This document shows, piece by piece, positions 22,584 to 33,600 of a stretch of DNA of 64,000 bases. This DNA is from Ichthyophis bannanicus (taxonomy: Eukaryota > Chordata > Amphibia > Gymnophiona > Ichthyophiidae): the NCBI GenBank assembly GCA_033557465.1, contig CM066033.1:15377080-15441079 (forward strand). The letters are read 5' to 3'. The translations under genes and the position numbers were made by a program. Position 1 is the stretch's first letter, and every line of letters starts with the position of its first letter. The notes beneath the pieces were generated by a model that was not told the DNA's origin, searched no databases, and was given only the letters and a program-made list of their open reading frames with translations.

Positions 22584-23013
22584 ATTTAAGGAAAAAGATT
22601 TTGGGCCTAGGGCCCAAAACTGAAGGGCACCTGAAGAAAAATAAATGGAAAAAAAAAGATTTTTTTTTTTTAAAGAAAAGAAGAATGACCGGCGGTACCG
22701 GTATAGCATCGAGGAAGGCAGACGCGACAGAAAAGAAATAAAGAAAAAATAAGGAAATTCTTCTGCGGTGACAGGAACACGTCCTGCTGGCTTCGCGGAA
22801 AAAGAACAACTGAGGAGAGACAGTTGGAAAGGCGGGAAGGCAGCACGCAGGCGCTGTGGGATGCTCCCAAAAGCTTTCTGATTGGACGCTGGGGAGCGTT
22901 CCCGCGCAGGCTCCGTCGGTACTGACGTACCCATATGTGAAGACTCATTCCTGCTTGTTCCTGGAGATAAGTAAATCACGACCTGTTCGAAGTTGGACAT
23001 GCCTGCTCTATAC

Positions 23014-23085
23014 TTAAGGGCATTTAAGTTACTTTTGTCTTTACTGGAACCTCTCTGTTGATATGCCCTAACATTCACCCTCTAT
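23014..23085 (-). pseudogene. L2-like LINE, continuation beyond the hAT
   Basis: Minus-strand reading NVRAYQQRGSSKDKSNLNAL ends KYRA exactly at the hAT end; the same YRA codons restart the LINE at 11330 as YRAFLLIFLD. A TAG lies just upstream (23082-23084). 23086-23459 shows nothing I can identify. Confidence 0.75.
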
Positions 23086-23837
23086 GCTTAAGTTTAGAAA
23101 TATTCCACTGCACATAGCAAGGATTGTATCATAAAGGAATTCTTGGCTCACCCATCTTGGTGTCAGTATTCTCCTCTCCTCCCTCCAGCTGGTCCCTGAG
23201 ATGAACCTCTTCTATTTTCAGGCTCTCTTCTGTGGGATCCGTACAGTAGCCTCTTCTGCCTGTTAGAAAAATGGAAAAGTAACTGAATTGACAGGGAAAG
23301 GTAAGACTTCAGAAGAGCAACACTTGGATAAAAGTGGGATGATTGGAATCCTGCGAGTTCTGAAAATTAAAGTATCCTGGTGGAAAGCTTTATGAACCTT
23401 CTGTAGCAATGATATGGAACCAAGGCAGGGAACACGAAGGAGAAATTTCACTTGCTGTTAATTTCCTTTCCTGGAATCCTGCTAGACCAGTCCAGACAAG
23501 TGGGTTAAGTCCCTCTGTCAGCAGATGTTGGAGACAGAGAAAGTGTCAGAAGCCTCAAACAAACAGGCTCTGGCATAGAGAGAGGCTCTCTTAGGTGTCA
23601 CCCTCAGTATACTTATGTAAAAGCAGAGGAAGCCCCATGTCAACCAAAACGCATTAAAACGCCCCAGGGGACCTGGAACGGTGAGCACCAACAAGTGCAA
23701 CTATGTACAAAGGGCGTAGGCAGGCTAAACTGACTTCTGAGACTGAAACTGAGATCACAGTCTGTCCTTCCAGAAAGCTGTATTAAATGAATGACGACCC
23801 AAGGCTGTTGCTGAAGAATGCAGTGAGGGGTGGGTCC

Positions 23838-23925
23838 TGGACTGGTCTAGCAGGATTCCCGGAAAGGAAATTTCTTCTTCCAATTCATCCTGCTAGACCA
23901 GTCCAGACAAGTAGGAAGTACCCAA
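23838..23925. repeat. DIRS-4 internal complementary region
   Basis: The stretch CTGGACTGGTCTAGCAGGAT to GGAAATTTC is complementary to the left end (23460-23495); TTCCAATTCATCCTGC to CAGACAAGT is complementary to the right end (47515-47545). The TTGGA and AATTT ends deduced from it set the element limits. Confidence 0.85.
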
Positions 23926-23939
23926 GCTACATCCCTGAT

Positions 23940-24928
23940 GGGTGGGAAGGAACGGCCGCTTCTACCACAATGGCCCCGAAATGCGCCTCGGCCCAAGCCG
24001 CGCCACTAAGGCCAGTCGAGGTGGTAGTGGCGCGTGAAAGTGGATAGAGAGGACCAGATGGCTGCACGACAAATGTCAATGGGCAAAACATGCAAGCGTT
24101 CCGCCCAAGATGCTGCCTGAGCCTGCGTGGAAGGCGCATGAAGCCCCACGAGGATGGACTTGTTATGCAGGCTGTAAGCGGATTCGATGGTGTGCTTGAT
24201 CCAGTGCACAATCGTAGCCTTGGACACTGCCAGGCCTTTACGCGGCCCAGCAAATAATACAAACAGGTGATCTGACTTCCGAAAGGAAGCTGTGACCTTA
24301 TATACCGCACTGATGCAGAATAGCGCGGTATAAAAGAGAATGTAAATAAATAAATAAGGTAGCGACGTAGAACTCTCCGGACACTGACTGCTTGAAAATT
24401 GTCCAGAGATTCAGAGCCTTGTTCCTTCGGAAAGGAGGGTAAGGAAATGGTCTGATTCACATGAAAGGGCGAAAGCACCTTGGGTAAGAAGGAGGGCACG
24501 ACACGAAGTAACACCCCTTCAGAAGTGAATAAGAAAAAGGGCTCTTGACAGGAGAGCGCCTGTAGTTCCAACACACGCCTGGCTGATTTGCTAGTAACTA
24601 AGACCATCTTTAAGGAAAATTCTCTGAGAATAGCATGCTGGGGAGGCTCAAAGGGAGTCTTCATAAGACTCCGGAGCATGAGAGAAAGGTCCCAAGAGGG
24701 AACAAGTGGACGGAGTGGAGGCCTTAGTGTGCAGACCCCACACAGGAAACGACTGATGTCTGCTTGAGATGCAAGCGAATGCCCCGCAATAGGGCCCCTG
24801 AGGACTGCTACTTGTACTAAGAGAGAGCTGAGAGCAAGCCCATTATCAAGCCGTACTGTAGAAACGCTAGGATTTCTGGAATCTGCACTCACATGGAGAA
24901 CACTGTTGATGAGCGCACCATGACTCAA
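23940..24928 (-). pseudogene. DIRS-4 tyrosine recombinase (broken)
   Basis: Blocks: LRPLVPSWDLSLMLRSLMKT, KSARRVLELQALS (first Arg), VVPSFLPKVLSPFHVNQTIS, SVRRVLRRYL, then after a 55-bp SINE-tail insertion KVTASFRKSDHLFVLF and SKATIVHWIKHTIESAYSLH in another frame, ending with RAAIWSSLSTFTRHYHLD (Tyr). The H-x-x-R box reads HAPSTQ, so both residues are altered. Frameshifts and the insertion make it a pseudogene. Confidence 0.8.
24299..24354 (+). mobile_element. SINE 3' tail in DIRS-4 recombinase
   Basis: CCGCACTGATGCAGAATAGC, then GCGGTATAAAAGAGAATGTA, then AATAAATAAATAA. It matches the 3' end of the SINE at 54489-54778 and the fragment at 45972-46133. It splits RRVLRRYL from KVTASFRK in the recombinase. 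Only the tail was inserted. Confidence 0.75.
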
Positions 24929-25330
24929 ACAAGCGTCATATGCGAGTGTAAGCCAACGATGTGGATGGGCAGCGTGCTTTAAGCAGAATCTGAACCAGCT
25001 TAAGCGAATAGCCTTTATGGACTAGACGCTACTTCTTAACAAGGTCCGCATACCACGGGTGCAAGGACCAGCTAGGTGCGACCAGGACCACCAGAACGGG
25101 GTGAGACTTAATGCGATGAATACAACTCCCGATCAGTGGCCATGGTGGAAACAAGTGTAGCAACGAGACCACTGGCCAATGCTGGGCCAGGGTGTCTATC
25201 CCCCTGATAGCCGAATTCCCTGCAGCGACTGAAGAAGTCGGAGCCTTTGGCGTTCGCAGAAGTGGGCATGAGGTCGAACCTGAGTTGGTCCCAGAGACTC
25301 AATACACTGGAAGGCCATCAGATGGAGCTC

Positions 25331-25905
25331 CTACTTGCCAGGGTCCAGAGTATGTCGACTGAGAAAGTTGGCTTGAACGTTGTCTACCCCGGCAATGCGT
25401 TGGGCTGAGAGAGATTGCAAGTGCCGCTTGGCGCAAAGGAGGAGTAGCAACATCTCCCTGGCGACTCCCAGGGCTTTTGTGTCACCCTGTTGGTTGAGAT
25501 AGGCCACTGTGGTGGCATTGTCGCAGAGGACGCAGACAAGAGTGATGGCAGAGTAGCGGGAGAAAGGTCTGCAGAGCAAGGTGAACTGCTCGCACCTCGA
25601 GCCGATTGTAGTCCTGTGTTGCTAGAGACCAGCGAGTTAGAAGGGCCCATTGCAGGGGTCGCATGTGGGCTCATGCCCAAGGGACGACATAGATCATCGC
25701 TGCCATGGCCCCCAAAACTTGAAGATAGTCCCACCCCAGGGACGAGCCTGAAGGCAGAACATTTGGAGTTGGCCTGAGAGTCTCTGCAGCTGGCGAGAGG
25801 AACAACCGCCCAAGGCGGGTGTCAAAGTAGGCCCCCAGGAACTCCAGGGACTGGGAAGGACTGAGACAGCTCTTGGCGTGATTGACTTCCTAGTCTAGAT
25901 GCGCT
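25331..25905 (-). pseudogene. DIRS-4 RT C-terminus and RNase H (broken)
   Basis: From 25900 down: VNHAKSCLSPSQSLEFLGAY with FDTRLGR (the block after YLDD in DIRS RTs), then LQVLGAMAAMIYVVPLGM, RNase H ARGA/VHLALQTFLP, VCVLCDNATTVAYLNQQG (Asp), AGVDNVQANFLSRHTLDPG. Further tail near 25260-25190. Two or more frameshifts. The RT palm is missing: Gag-like sequence abuts at about 25905. Confidence 0.75.
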
Positions 25906-25949
25906 ACTGGAGGCATCCCAGAGTGGGCCAGAGGAGCGTCAGTGGGAGG

Positions 25950-26780
25950 AGCAGCTAGGGACGGCAAACTTTGAGGGGGCAGAGAAGGAGTCCTTTGTCT
26001 GATACACCTCCCAAAAAGGCTGTGACCTAGGGGCAGTCCTGGAGGATGGAGGCCCCGAATACCAACCTGGTCGGTAACGCCAAGAATCTCTGAAATTCAC
26101 CTGGGAGGAGGAAAAAGGGGATGAACTCCAGCCCGAACAGTGGTTAGCTGTCTTTGGTCTATCCTCTGGTAAGCGCCTCAGAAGCAGTTTGCATCATTTC
26201 CTGTCCTTGAGATTCCGAGAGGCACGATGCATCCACCGCCTGAGTAATCAATGCTAGAAGTTGCTACTTACGGAATAAATTGACATCCTGAGCTGCCTCC
26301 TGATCTTTTGCTTGGTCATCGGAAGGAGACCACTCCCCGTCTTCCCGATCTGAAGATAGAGGGCTATCCTCTATGGAGAGATGATCCTGTTCCATTGCAC
26401 CATCCAGTGAAGCTCAGGAGATCTCTTTTACATGCTGCGTGGACTCTTCTGAGGTGAACTCAGTCAGAGTGTGCTTTTGTGCCCTGTGTGCTGCCACTGC
26501 CACTGCCACTGGCCTGGAGGAAGAAGTGCTCACTTTGAGGGAAGCTGATGTGGATACCCAAAGGCCTCAAGCTTGCCTGAAGAGGGACATAAATTGGGCC
26601 AAATCTTGATCCATGTTGCCTGCACTGGGCTGCTGTGGCTGCTGCAGGAGTAAAAGAGGAGGAAGAGGGGCATCCTCCAAGGGAGAGAATGGAGATAAGG
26701 CCCTGGCAGCTGAGGAGGGAGCTGATGCATCTTGACGTAAATTGAGGGACCCTGCAGGCTCTTCCTCATGTAGCAGTAAA
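25950..26780 (-). pseudogene. DIRS-4 Gag remnant
   Basis: Minus-strand pieces with stops: MDQDLAQFMSLFRQA, EQDHLSIEDSPLSSDREDGE, WSPSDDQAKDQEAAQDVNLF, then RK-QLLALITQAVDASCLSES. The last block aligns with VFRREELTALITESLQALN of the DIRS-5 Gag, so this is a divergent Gag. It is cut at 26780 by the end of DIRS-5 and joined at its other side to the RT remnant by a deletion. Confidence 0.65.
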
Positions 26781-27758
26781 GAGAAATTAGACTTACCTGC
26801 TAATTGTTCCTTGAGGAACTCCAGCCCAGTCCCTCACTTCTGGGTAGTGCACCTCCTCTCGCAGCATGGAGACTGGGCATGTCAGAATTGTGACACCACT
26901 GTACATATCCTGCTGGCACCTCCCACCAGCTCCCAGTGATTTAATGACAAAGCAGACTCAAAGGAGCAACAAATAAGTAGCAATAATATTAAATACAACA
27001 ACTTAACTCTTAAACTGAACTAAATCCCCCTTAAATAAGAGGATAACTCTCCCTCTCCCGCTTGAAGGAAATAGGACAGAAAGGAGAGAGAAGAAAGAAT
27101 ACAGAGTATACATTGTCTGAGTACAGAAAAAATTTGCTGATTTTCTATTGCCCGGCTGCTGTCACCCCACACAAACACAAAGACTCTGCGGAGGCTGACA
27201 AACCCCGGGTGGGAATCGGGACTGGACTGAAGTTCCTCAAGGAATAACAATTAGCAGGTAAGTCTAATTTCTCTTTCCTTATCTCCCTCCAGTCCAGTCC
27301 CTCACCTCTGGGATGTAACAGAGCAGTAAATTACTGGGAGGGACCTGTCCACCTGGACCGCAAAACCGCAGACCCGAAACAGGCATCTCCCGCCGCTTGA
27401 ACATCTAGGCAATAATGTTTACTAAAAGTATTCAAGGAAGACCAAGTGGCTGCTCTGCAAATCTCAACCGGAGGAACCAAGCTATGTTCCGCTCACAAAG
27501 TCACTTGCGCTTTAGTAGAATGAGCCCGCAGCCCCATGGGCACCTGACGACCTTGCAAGATATAAGCTAATGCTATTGCTTCACGGACCCATCTGGAAAT
27601 TGAAGCTTTGGCTGCCGCTTCACCCTTACGCGGACCTCCAAAGAGAACAAACAAACGCTCAGACTTGCAGAATGACTCCAAGACCTTCAAGTATCGCCGA
27701 AGAACTCTCTTTATGTCTAACAAACGCAAGCTATGGTCAGATGCGTTTTCATCCGAAA
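26780..27758 (-). mobile_element. DIRS-5, 3' part (terminus, ICR, recombinase end)
   Basis: Terminus at about 26780-26850 (AAAGAGAAATTAGACTTACC, GCTAATTGTTCCTTGAGGAA), ICR at 27210-27320 with its complement (TTCCTCAAGGAATAACAATT, AGCAGGTAAG), then the recombinase C-terminal part 27380-27758: LLDIKRVLRRYLKVLESFCK, ERLFVLFGGPRKGEAAAKAS, AHSTKAQVTL, a TGA where W is expected, and RAATWSSLNTFSKHYCLD (Tyr). At 27758 it is cut by DIRS-3 and resumes at 44439. 26850-27210 is AT-rich and non-coding. Confidence 0.82.
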
Positions 27759-28026
27759 AGAGTAGTTACTCACCTGTAACAGGTGTTCTCCAGGAGCAGC
27801 AGTAATCAATCCTCACATATGGGTGTCATCGGCGCCGATGAAGCCCCAGCGGAGCATTTCCCCAGCTTTCTATGAAAGCCTTTGGGAATGCTGGCACGCA
27901 TGCGCGGTTCCCTTCCTGCCTAAAGGTGCCATCTTACCTCAGTCAAATGACATAGCTAAAGACAGCACACAAAAAATGTAAAAGTAAACTATGTACAACT
28001 GCAACTCCCAGGGGAGGAGGGAGGGT

Positions 28027-28110
28027 TGTGAGGACTGATTCCTGCTGCTCCTGGAGAACACCTGTTACAGGTGAGTAACTATTCTTTCTCCAGGACCAAG
28101 CAGGAAGTCA
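28027..28110. repeat. DIRS-3 internal complementary region
   Basis: GAGGACTGATTCCTGCTGCT and CACCTGTTACAGGTGAGTAA are complementary to the left terminus (27759-27825); TTCTCCAGGACCAAGCAGGA and CAGTCCTCACATATGGG are complementary to the right terminus (44398-44438). Confidence 0.9.
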
Positions 28111-28206
28111 GTCCTCACATATGGGTGACTCCCCAGCTCCGGGCTACCGAGGAACCCAGGCTGAACAAGAGAACTCCCTCTAGTCTCAGCAGCAAAGAAA
28201 GACTTT

Positions 28207-29685
28207 TCAAGGACTCAACCTCCCCCGGTAACCCAACCAGAGGGCAGGAGCTGCCTCGACCTCAAAGAGATTCCGGAGTATTGCTTGGCCAAAAGCACTG
28301 TCGCTACGGGACTTCCTCTCCAGACAGTAGTGGGCCGCAAATGTCTGGCTTGAAGACCAAGTTGCAGCCCTGCAGATGTCTTGCAAGGGAACAGAGTGGA
28401 GATGAGCCACTGAGGCAGCCATAGCCCTGACATGGTGGGCCGTGACCCTACCTTGCAAAGGAAGGTCAGCCGCCTTGTAAGCCCAGGTGATACAGTCAGC
28501 CACCCAGATGGACAAGGTACGCTTGGACACAGCTACCCCCAAATTATTGGGGTCATAAGAAACGAAGAGCTGAGCAGCCCTTCTGTGCCCTTGCGTACGG
28601 TCAAGGTAGAAGGATAAGGCCCTCCTACAGTCCAGGGTATGCAGAACTGCTTCTGCCTGGCTTGCATGAGGCCTAGGGAAGAATGTTGGAAGAACCACCT
28701 CCTGGTTGAGGTGGAAAGAGGAGACAACCTTAGGAAGGAACTTAGGGTGAGTCCTGAGGACTACCCTGTTCTTATAGATCCTGGTGTAAGGCCTATCACA
28801 GACCAAGCCCTGAAGCTCACTCACTCGCCTAGCCGAGGTAAGAGCTATCAGAAAGAGAGTCTTCCAGGAAAGGAAGCGTAGAGGGAAAGTAGCCATCGGC
28901 TCAAAAGGTGGGCGAGTCAGTTGCTGCAAGACCACATTGAGCTCCCACTCAGGAGCAGGAGGACGGATGGGAGGTTTGAGCAGAAGCAAACCTTTGAGGA
29001 ACCTGGACACCAAAGGGTGCCCAGATAAAGAACGTCCCTCCACTAGAGAGTGGTGAGCTGCTAGAGCTGAGAGGTGGACCCGAACAGAATTGGACTTTAG
29101 TCCCTGATTTGATAAGTGCAGTAAGTACTGAAGCACTACTGAGACAGTACAGGAGAAAGGATCTTCTGTACGAAGCTGACACCACACAGAAAACCTTTTC
29201 CACTTGAGAGCATAGGTTTTCCTAGTGGACTGTTTCCTAGAGGCTAGGACAACCTCCTCAACGTCCGGAGGCAGGCCCCAGGGAGCCAAAACTACCCTTG
29301 CAGCCATCAAATTGAGAGCTTTGAGATTGGGGTACAGAAGGGAACCCTGATCCTGAGAGAGAAGGTCGGGTTGCAACCCCAGGGGCAGAGGGGGATCCAC
29401 TGCCAATTGAAGCAGAAGTGGAAACCAAGGCTGCCTGGGCCACCGGGGAGCCAGCAGCAGGACGGAGGCCTTGTCCTGAAGAACCTTGAACAGAGTTCGG
29501 GCCACCAAGGGCGTGGGAGGAAACGCATACAGGAGGCCCTGAGACCAGGGAATGAGAAAAGCATCCATTGCTATCCGTTGGGGATGTGGTTGCCTGGAGC
29601 AGAACCTTGGCAGCTGTTTGTTCAGAGGACTGGCAAACAAGTCTATGGATGAAAGTCCCCATTTCAGGAAAATCTGTTGAACCAC
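28207..29685 (-). CDS. DIRS-3 RNase H tail and tyrosine recombinase
   Basis: A 492-codon open frame. It begins at the point where the L1 interrupts the polyprotein: IFLKWGLSSIDLFASPLNKQ is the tail of RNase H. The recombinase runs from LASRKQSTRKTYALKWKRFS (core-binding) through LTSARRVSELQGLV (first Arg), VVSSFHLNQEVVLP, TAHHVRAMAASVAHL (H-x-x-R) to TFAAHYCLERKS (nucleophile Tyr). All catalytic residues are present and there is no stop. In DIRS-2 the recombinase is in a different frame from RNase H; here both share one frame. The true start lies upstream in the RT part beyond the L1. Confidence 0.88.
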   Translation of the reverse strand: MVQQIFLKWGLSSIDLFASPLNKQLPRFCSRQPHPQRIAMDAFLIPWSQGLLYAFPPTPLVARTLFKVLQDKASVLLLAPRWPRQPWFPLLLQLAVDPPLPLGLQPDLLSQDQGSLLYPNLKALNLMAARVVLAPWGLPPDVEEVVLASRKQSTRKTYALKWKRFSVWCQLRTEDPFSCTVSVVLQYLLHLSNQGLKSNSVRVHLSALAAHHSLVEGRSLSGHPLVSRFLKGLLLLKPPIRPPAPEWELNVVLQQLTRPPFEPMATFPLRFLSWKTLFLIALTSARRVSELQGLVCDRPYTRIYKNRVVLRTHPKFLPKVVSSFHLNQEVVLPTFFPRPHASQAEAVLHTLDCRRALSFYLDRTQGHRRAAQLFVSYDPNNLGVAVSKRTLSIWVADCITWAYKAADLPLQGRVTAHHVRAMAASVAHLHSVPLQDICRAATWSSSQTFAAHYCLERKSRSDSAFGQAILRNLFEVEAAPALWLGYRGRLSP

Positions 29686-29694
29686 TAGAGGATG

Positions 29695-30669
29695 GAAATT
29701 TTGAGTTTATTAAACAAGCAACAAAATACATACAAAAAGCAGAAACAATCACCCCAACCAAGTCCCACACCCCCCCAAAACCCCCACCCCCCCGACATAG
29801 CACAAAACAAATATCACAACCCCCCCGTGACCCACCTCCCCAAACCCACCACCAACCCCAGCAATCAACCCACGTGCCCTCCTCCCAACAACACCCCCCC
29901 AAACGTCCTTGACACTGTCCATGTCCCCTCCCCCCCTCGGTCCATTGTCCATGCCCGACCCAACCTCCCCTGCAAGAACACCCCAAGCAGTCCACACATT
30001 GGTCGTCTTGCAATCCCTGAACCCCTGCCCCACACAACAGTCCCCCACCAGTCCAAATGTTCATGCAGTCCTCCAGTGTGTGGGAACTGCCAGACTCCCC
30101 CCCCACCCCTCAAAGACAGAGACCCCTGTCCCATCCCTCCCCCTGCAGGAGCAAAGCCCCCTCCCTCCACCCCAATCCCTGCCCCCTCCCATCCGTCCCA
30201 TCGAACCAAACACATCAAAAACAAGCCTCCCCACCCCCACCCCCAAACCAGAAACATAAGGGCATCTTAAGCCCATCCCCAACATAATCCCACCAAAACA
30301 AAGCATAACTAATCATACAAATCAAAGGCTAAAAACAAAGCAAAAATAACATAACCCCTGTGCTGCCCTGCGATCAGCCAGCGGAGCGGGATGCCCAGGA
30401 CACAAAAAGGACATACAAACACTAAAACAACAACAATATTGGGACAGCCCCCTCGAAGGAGAAAGGGAGAGCGGACAAGTGGTCTCACCCCTGAAGCAGC
30501 ACCAGCTCACCCCCCCCCTCCCCCCCGGGAGAAAAACACCCCAAAGTCATACTCAGAAATAAACCCCAGGGAAGGGAAACAAACCCCTCGTGCCACACCC
30601 CTCCCCTAGTGAACCAAAAACAAACCTCAGAGCCCTACAGGGACGATAACCCCAGGGAACCCCTCCCCC
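29695..30669 (-). other. Tx1 L1 3' UTR with G-rich tract
   Basis: On the element's sense (minus) strand the stretch 30250-29760 is crowded with runs of three to nine G. The plus strand shows it as CCCCCC runs. The 3' end reads TTTAATAAACTCAAAA next to DIRS sequence, giving a polyadenylation signal. Several overlapping open frames here (for example 29258-30106 on minus) follow from base composition and are not genes. L1 elements are known to keep G-rich 3' UTR tracts that can form quadruplexes. Confidence 0.75.
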
Positions 30670-33600
30670 TCACGGGGGGCGGAGGGTGAGGTGACGCCAC
30701 AGACGCTCCCAACGATGGGCTTCCACCACCCGCCTTTCACGTTGCGCCATGCTGGACACTTCCTCCAGAATGTCCCGCACCACCTCGTCGAGGGGCAGGA
30801 CCAACCCCCGGGTCGAGACATGACAGCGCGCTTGCCACAGGTGGTAGCGCACTACAGCCGTGACGAGGTAGAGGGTCCCGGAGTCCTGCCTTAGAGGAAA
30901 GGACCAGGCCCCGTACACCCACTCCGCATACGTGAGGAGGGAAAGGTCGCGCAGGTGAAGAGCAGCGGACACCAACCGGCAGGCCTCCACGTTAAAGGGA
31001 CACTGCCGGAGGAAATGGTCCATGGTCTCCGCCTGCCCCTCACACCCGGCCCTCGGACAGACCCGCTCGGCCTGTGACCTGTACTTGAGGTTGTCCCTCA
31101 CGTACAAACGCCCGTGGAAAGACAACCAGGCTACATCCCGAACCTTCTTCGGTAGCCGAGGGGAGTTCAACAGCCGAAGGCCCCGCTGCATCACATCCGC
31201 CGGACAGTCCCGCAGGGCCCACCGTGGTTGATAGTGAGAGGTGAGTACCATCCGGTATAATCCTTTTCGCCCCAAGGACTGGGCGAGCGGGTCGGTCACC
31301 CCCCACCGCCGAATGAGCCCCACCATCACAAATACGTACGATGGGGCCTGTTCCCCTCTCCGGCGCACACGTGGGACCGAGGACGCCCCCTCCCACTGCT
31401 CCCAGAAGCGGGAGAACCATTCCCGATAGGAGGCCACCCACCAAACCCCACCCCCTTCCCTCATCCTACCTAAGTGAAACGCCATAGACAAGACTGACAG
31501 GAAAACAAGGGGGTGCAACATACCCAAACCACCCTCTGCCCGATCCAGGCAGACGATGTTGCGCTGGACAGGGTTCAAGCGGTTACCCCACAGAAAACAG
31601 AAAAAGACGGCACAGACAGACGCCTGACGGGACAACGGAAGGACGAAGACCGTGGCTACGTGCAGAAAGAGAGGAAGCAGAAACGTCCCGAGGAGTTTGA
31701 TCTTCTCCTCGTACGTACACCTCCACCCCCTCCACCGCAGCACCCGACACCGTGCAGTCTCGAGACAACGGTCCCAATTGGACTCCGCACAGTCCTCCGA
31801 CCCGAAGACGAGGCCCAAAACGCGGACCTCCCCCACGGGAGGAGGAAAGGGGGCGCAGGAAGGCGGGGAGGCCTCCGAGGGGCCCAACCACAGCGTCTGG
31901 CACTTGCTGTGGTTGACAACAGAGTGGGCTACCCCCGAGTACTCCTCCACGGCCTCCCGCAGGGCCTCTACCCCTTCAGTGCCGTCCACGTAAACTGAGA
32001 TGTCGTCAGCGTAGGCAACGACGGTCACCGGGGGCGCACCAGGCGCCTCCAGGCCCCGTAACCCACCTGAGGACAATCTCCGGAGGAAGGGGTCGAGGGA
32101 GAAAACATACAGCAGGGGGCTCAAAGGGCACCCCTGCCGCACCCCCGAGGCGACACCAAATGGCCGTCCGAGCCACCCGTTAATAAACGGGAAGCTCACC
32201 CCCCCTCGGTACAGCGCCTGCACGACGAAGAGGAAACCTGCGGGGAGGCCGAAGTGCTGGAGCACCACCCACAGGTACCGGTGACTGACTCGATCGAAGG
32301 CCTTGGACTGATCCAAGGAGACCAACCAGTGGTCCCGTTGGAGCGACCGGCCTCTTTCCACCATCTCCCGGACTGTGGCGACAGCGTCCAGAACCCCTCT
32401 CCCCCGAACGGAACAATACTGGGAAGGGGACAGCAAATCGCCCGACACCTCCACCAGTCGGTTGGCCAAACACTTGGCCAGGATCTTCCGGTCCGCGTTC
32501 AGAAGAGAGAGCGGCCGCCAGAAGTCCAAGGAGCTATCGTCCTTCCCCTTGGAGAGCAGCAGCAGGACAGACTCACGAAATGACCGCGGGAGAGACCCCG
32601 TGTCCATGATCTCCTGAAATAGGGAGGTCAGGAAGGGGGCCAGCTGGGCGATGAACGTGCGATAGAACTCCACCGGGAGCCCATCGCGCCCAGGCACCTT
32701 CCCCAACGGCATGGCACGAATCGCCCTCTCCACCTCCACCTGCTGAATCGGTGCAGCGAGTGCATCAACCTGTGCCTGGACCACAGCCGAATACACCGGG
32801 GGAAGGCCCAGGTACTCTCGGATATGGGTGAGGTCCACGGGGCGATCCCCAAACAGGTCCGAGAAGTATTCCCCCACCATCCGCAAAAGGTCCTCCTGGG
32901 AGGTATGAATGGCACCGTCCTCGCCCCGCAGGGCCATGACCTCCCGACGCCGAACCCTCTCCCTGCAAGTCAGGAAAAGGTCTGGAGTGGCGACCCCACC
33001 GGCCGCCCCCTCGAAGCATAGGGAGGCATGGCGATCGTAAAGCAGGCCACGGAGCTGGACGCGCACCTCTTCAACCTCCTCCCGCGCTGCCCCTCGGGAT
33101 ACCAAACGATCCAGCGACCTCCGGAGGACAGTGTAGGTGAGGTAGCGGGATCGAGCCATGGAGGTACCCCGGGAACGGAAGAGTTGTCGGGCACGCGTCT
33201 TCACCTCATCCCACCACGCGCCACGGGAAGGAAAAACACCCAACAGGGTCTCCTGGTCTGCGAGAAAGGCCAAGAACTCCTGGACCACCTCTGATGTTGC
33301 CAACAACTGCACATTCAGTCGCCACAGGCCAGGACCCCTGCTAAGCTCCTCGTGGTTAGCCAGGAAGGACACGGAGAGGACGCGGTGGTCCGAAAAGTCA
33401 ACCGCCTGCAACTGCGGAGGGGAACACTCCACCCGGGCACTCACATATATCCGATCGATACGACTCCTGCAGGTCCCATGGTAGTAGGTGAAACCCGGCG
33501 ACCGTGGAAAGGCCCGGTGGAAAACATCCACCAGGTCAGCCGTCCGGGTCATCTCGGCCAAAAAGAGGCCCTCGTAACTAGGTGGGCAACGCTCCCCCCC

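Larger units (their letters stand above)
14778..22969 (-). mobile_element. DIRS-2: nearly complete DIRS element split by CR1
   Basis: Minus-strand DIRS element. Terminal inverted repeats lie at 14778-14990 and about 22780-22969. The ICR at 15046-15170 joins the complements of both termini, and this fixes the ends to the base. Gene order on the minus strand: Gag 22583-21735, Gag second part 21727-21392 and 18800-18170, RT-RNase H 18061-16298, recombinase about 16330-15261. Without the CR1 it is about 5.6 kb, the same as DIRS-3 without its guests. No target duplication is seen, as expected for recombinase-based insertion. Damage is slight: one stop in the recombinase and the CR1. Confidence 0.9.
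11331..23005 (+). mobile_element. hAT transposon split by DIRS-2
   Basis: The right end reads GTTGGACATGCCTG at 22992-23005; the left end reads CAAGCATGTCCAAC at 11331-11344, its inverted repeat with one change. Flanking target copies are CTCTATAA(C) at 11322-11330 and CTCTATAC at 23006-23013, the 8-bp duplication expected of hAT. The outer LINE reading frame continues correctly across the excised element. A broken hAT transposase lies at 12623-14425. A CR1 fragment sits at 12104-12430. The right subterminal part is only 36 bp long because DIRS-2 was inserted there. 11345-12100 has no gene and is taken as 5' non-coding sequence of the hAT. Confidence 0.85.

Noticed and set aside
29258..30306. 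Several long frames on both strands
   Set aside because: The region is the G/C-run 3' UTR of the L1; repetitive Gly/Pro translations in all frames are composition artefacts.
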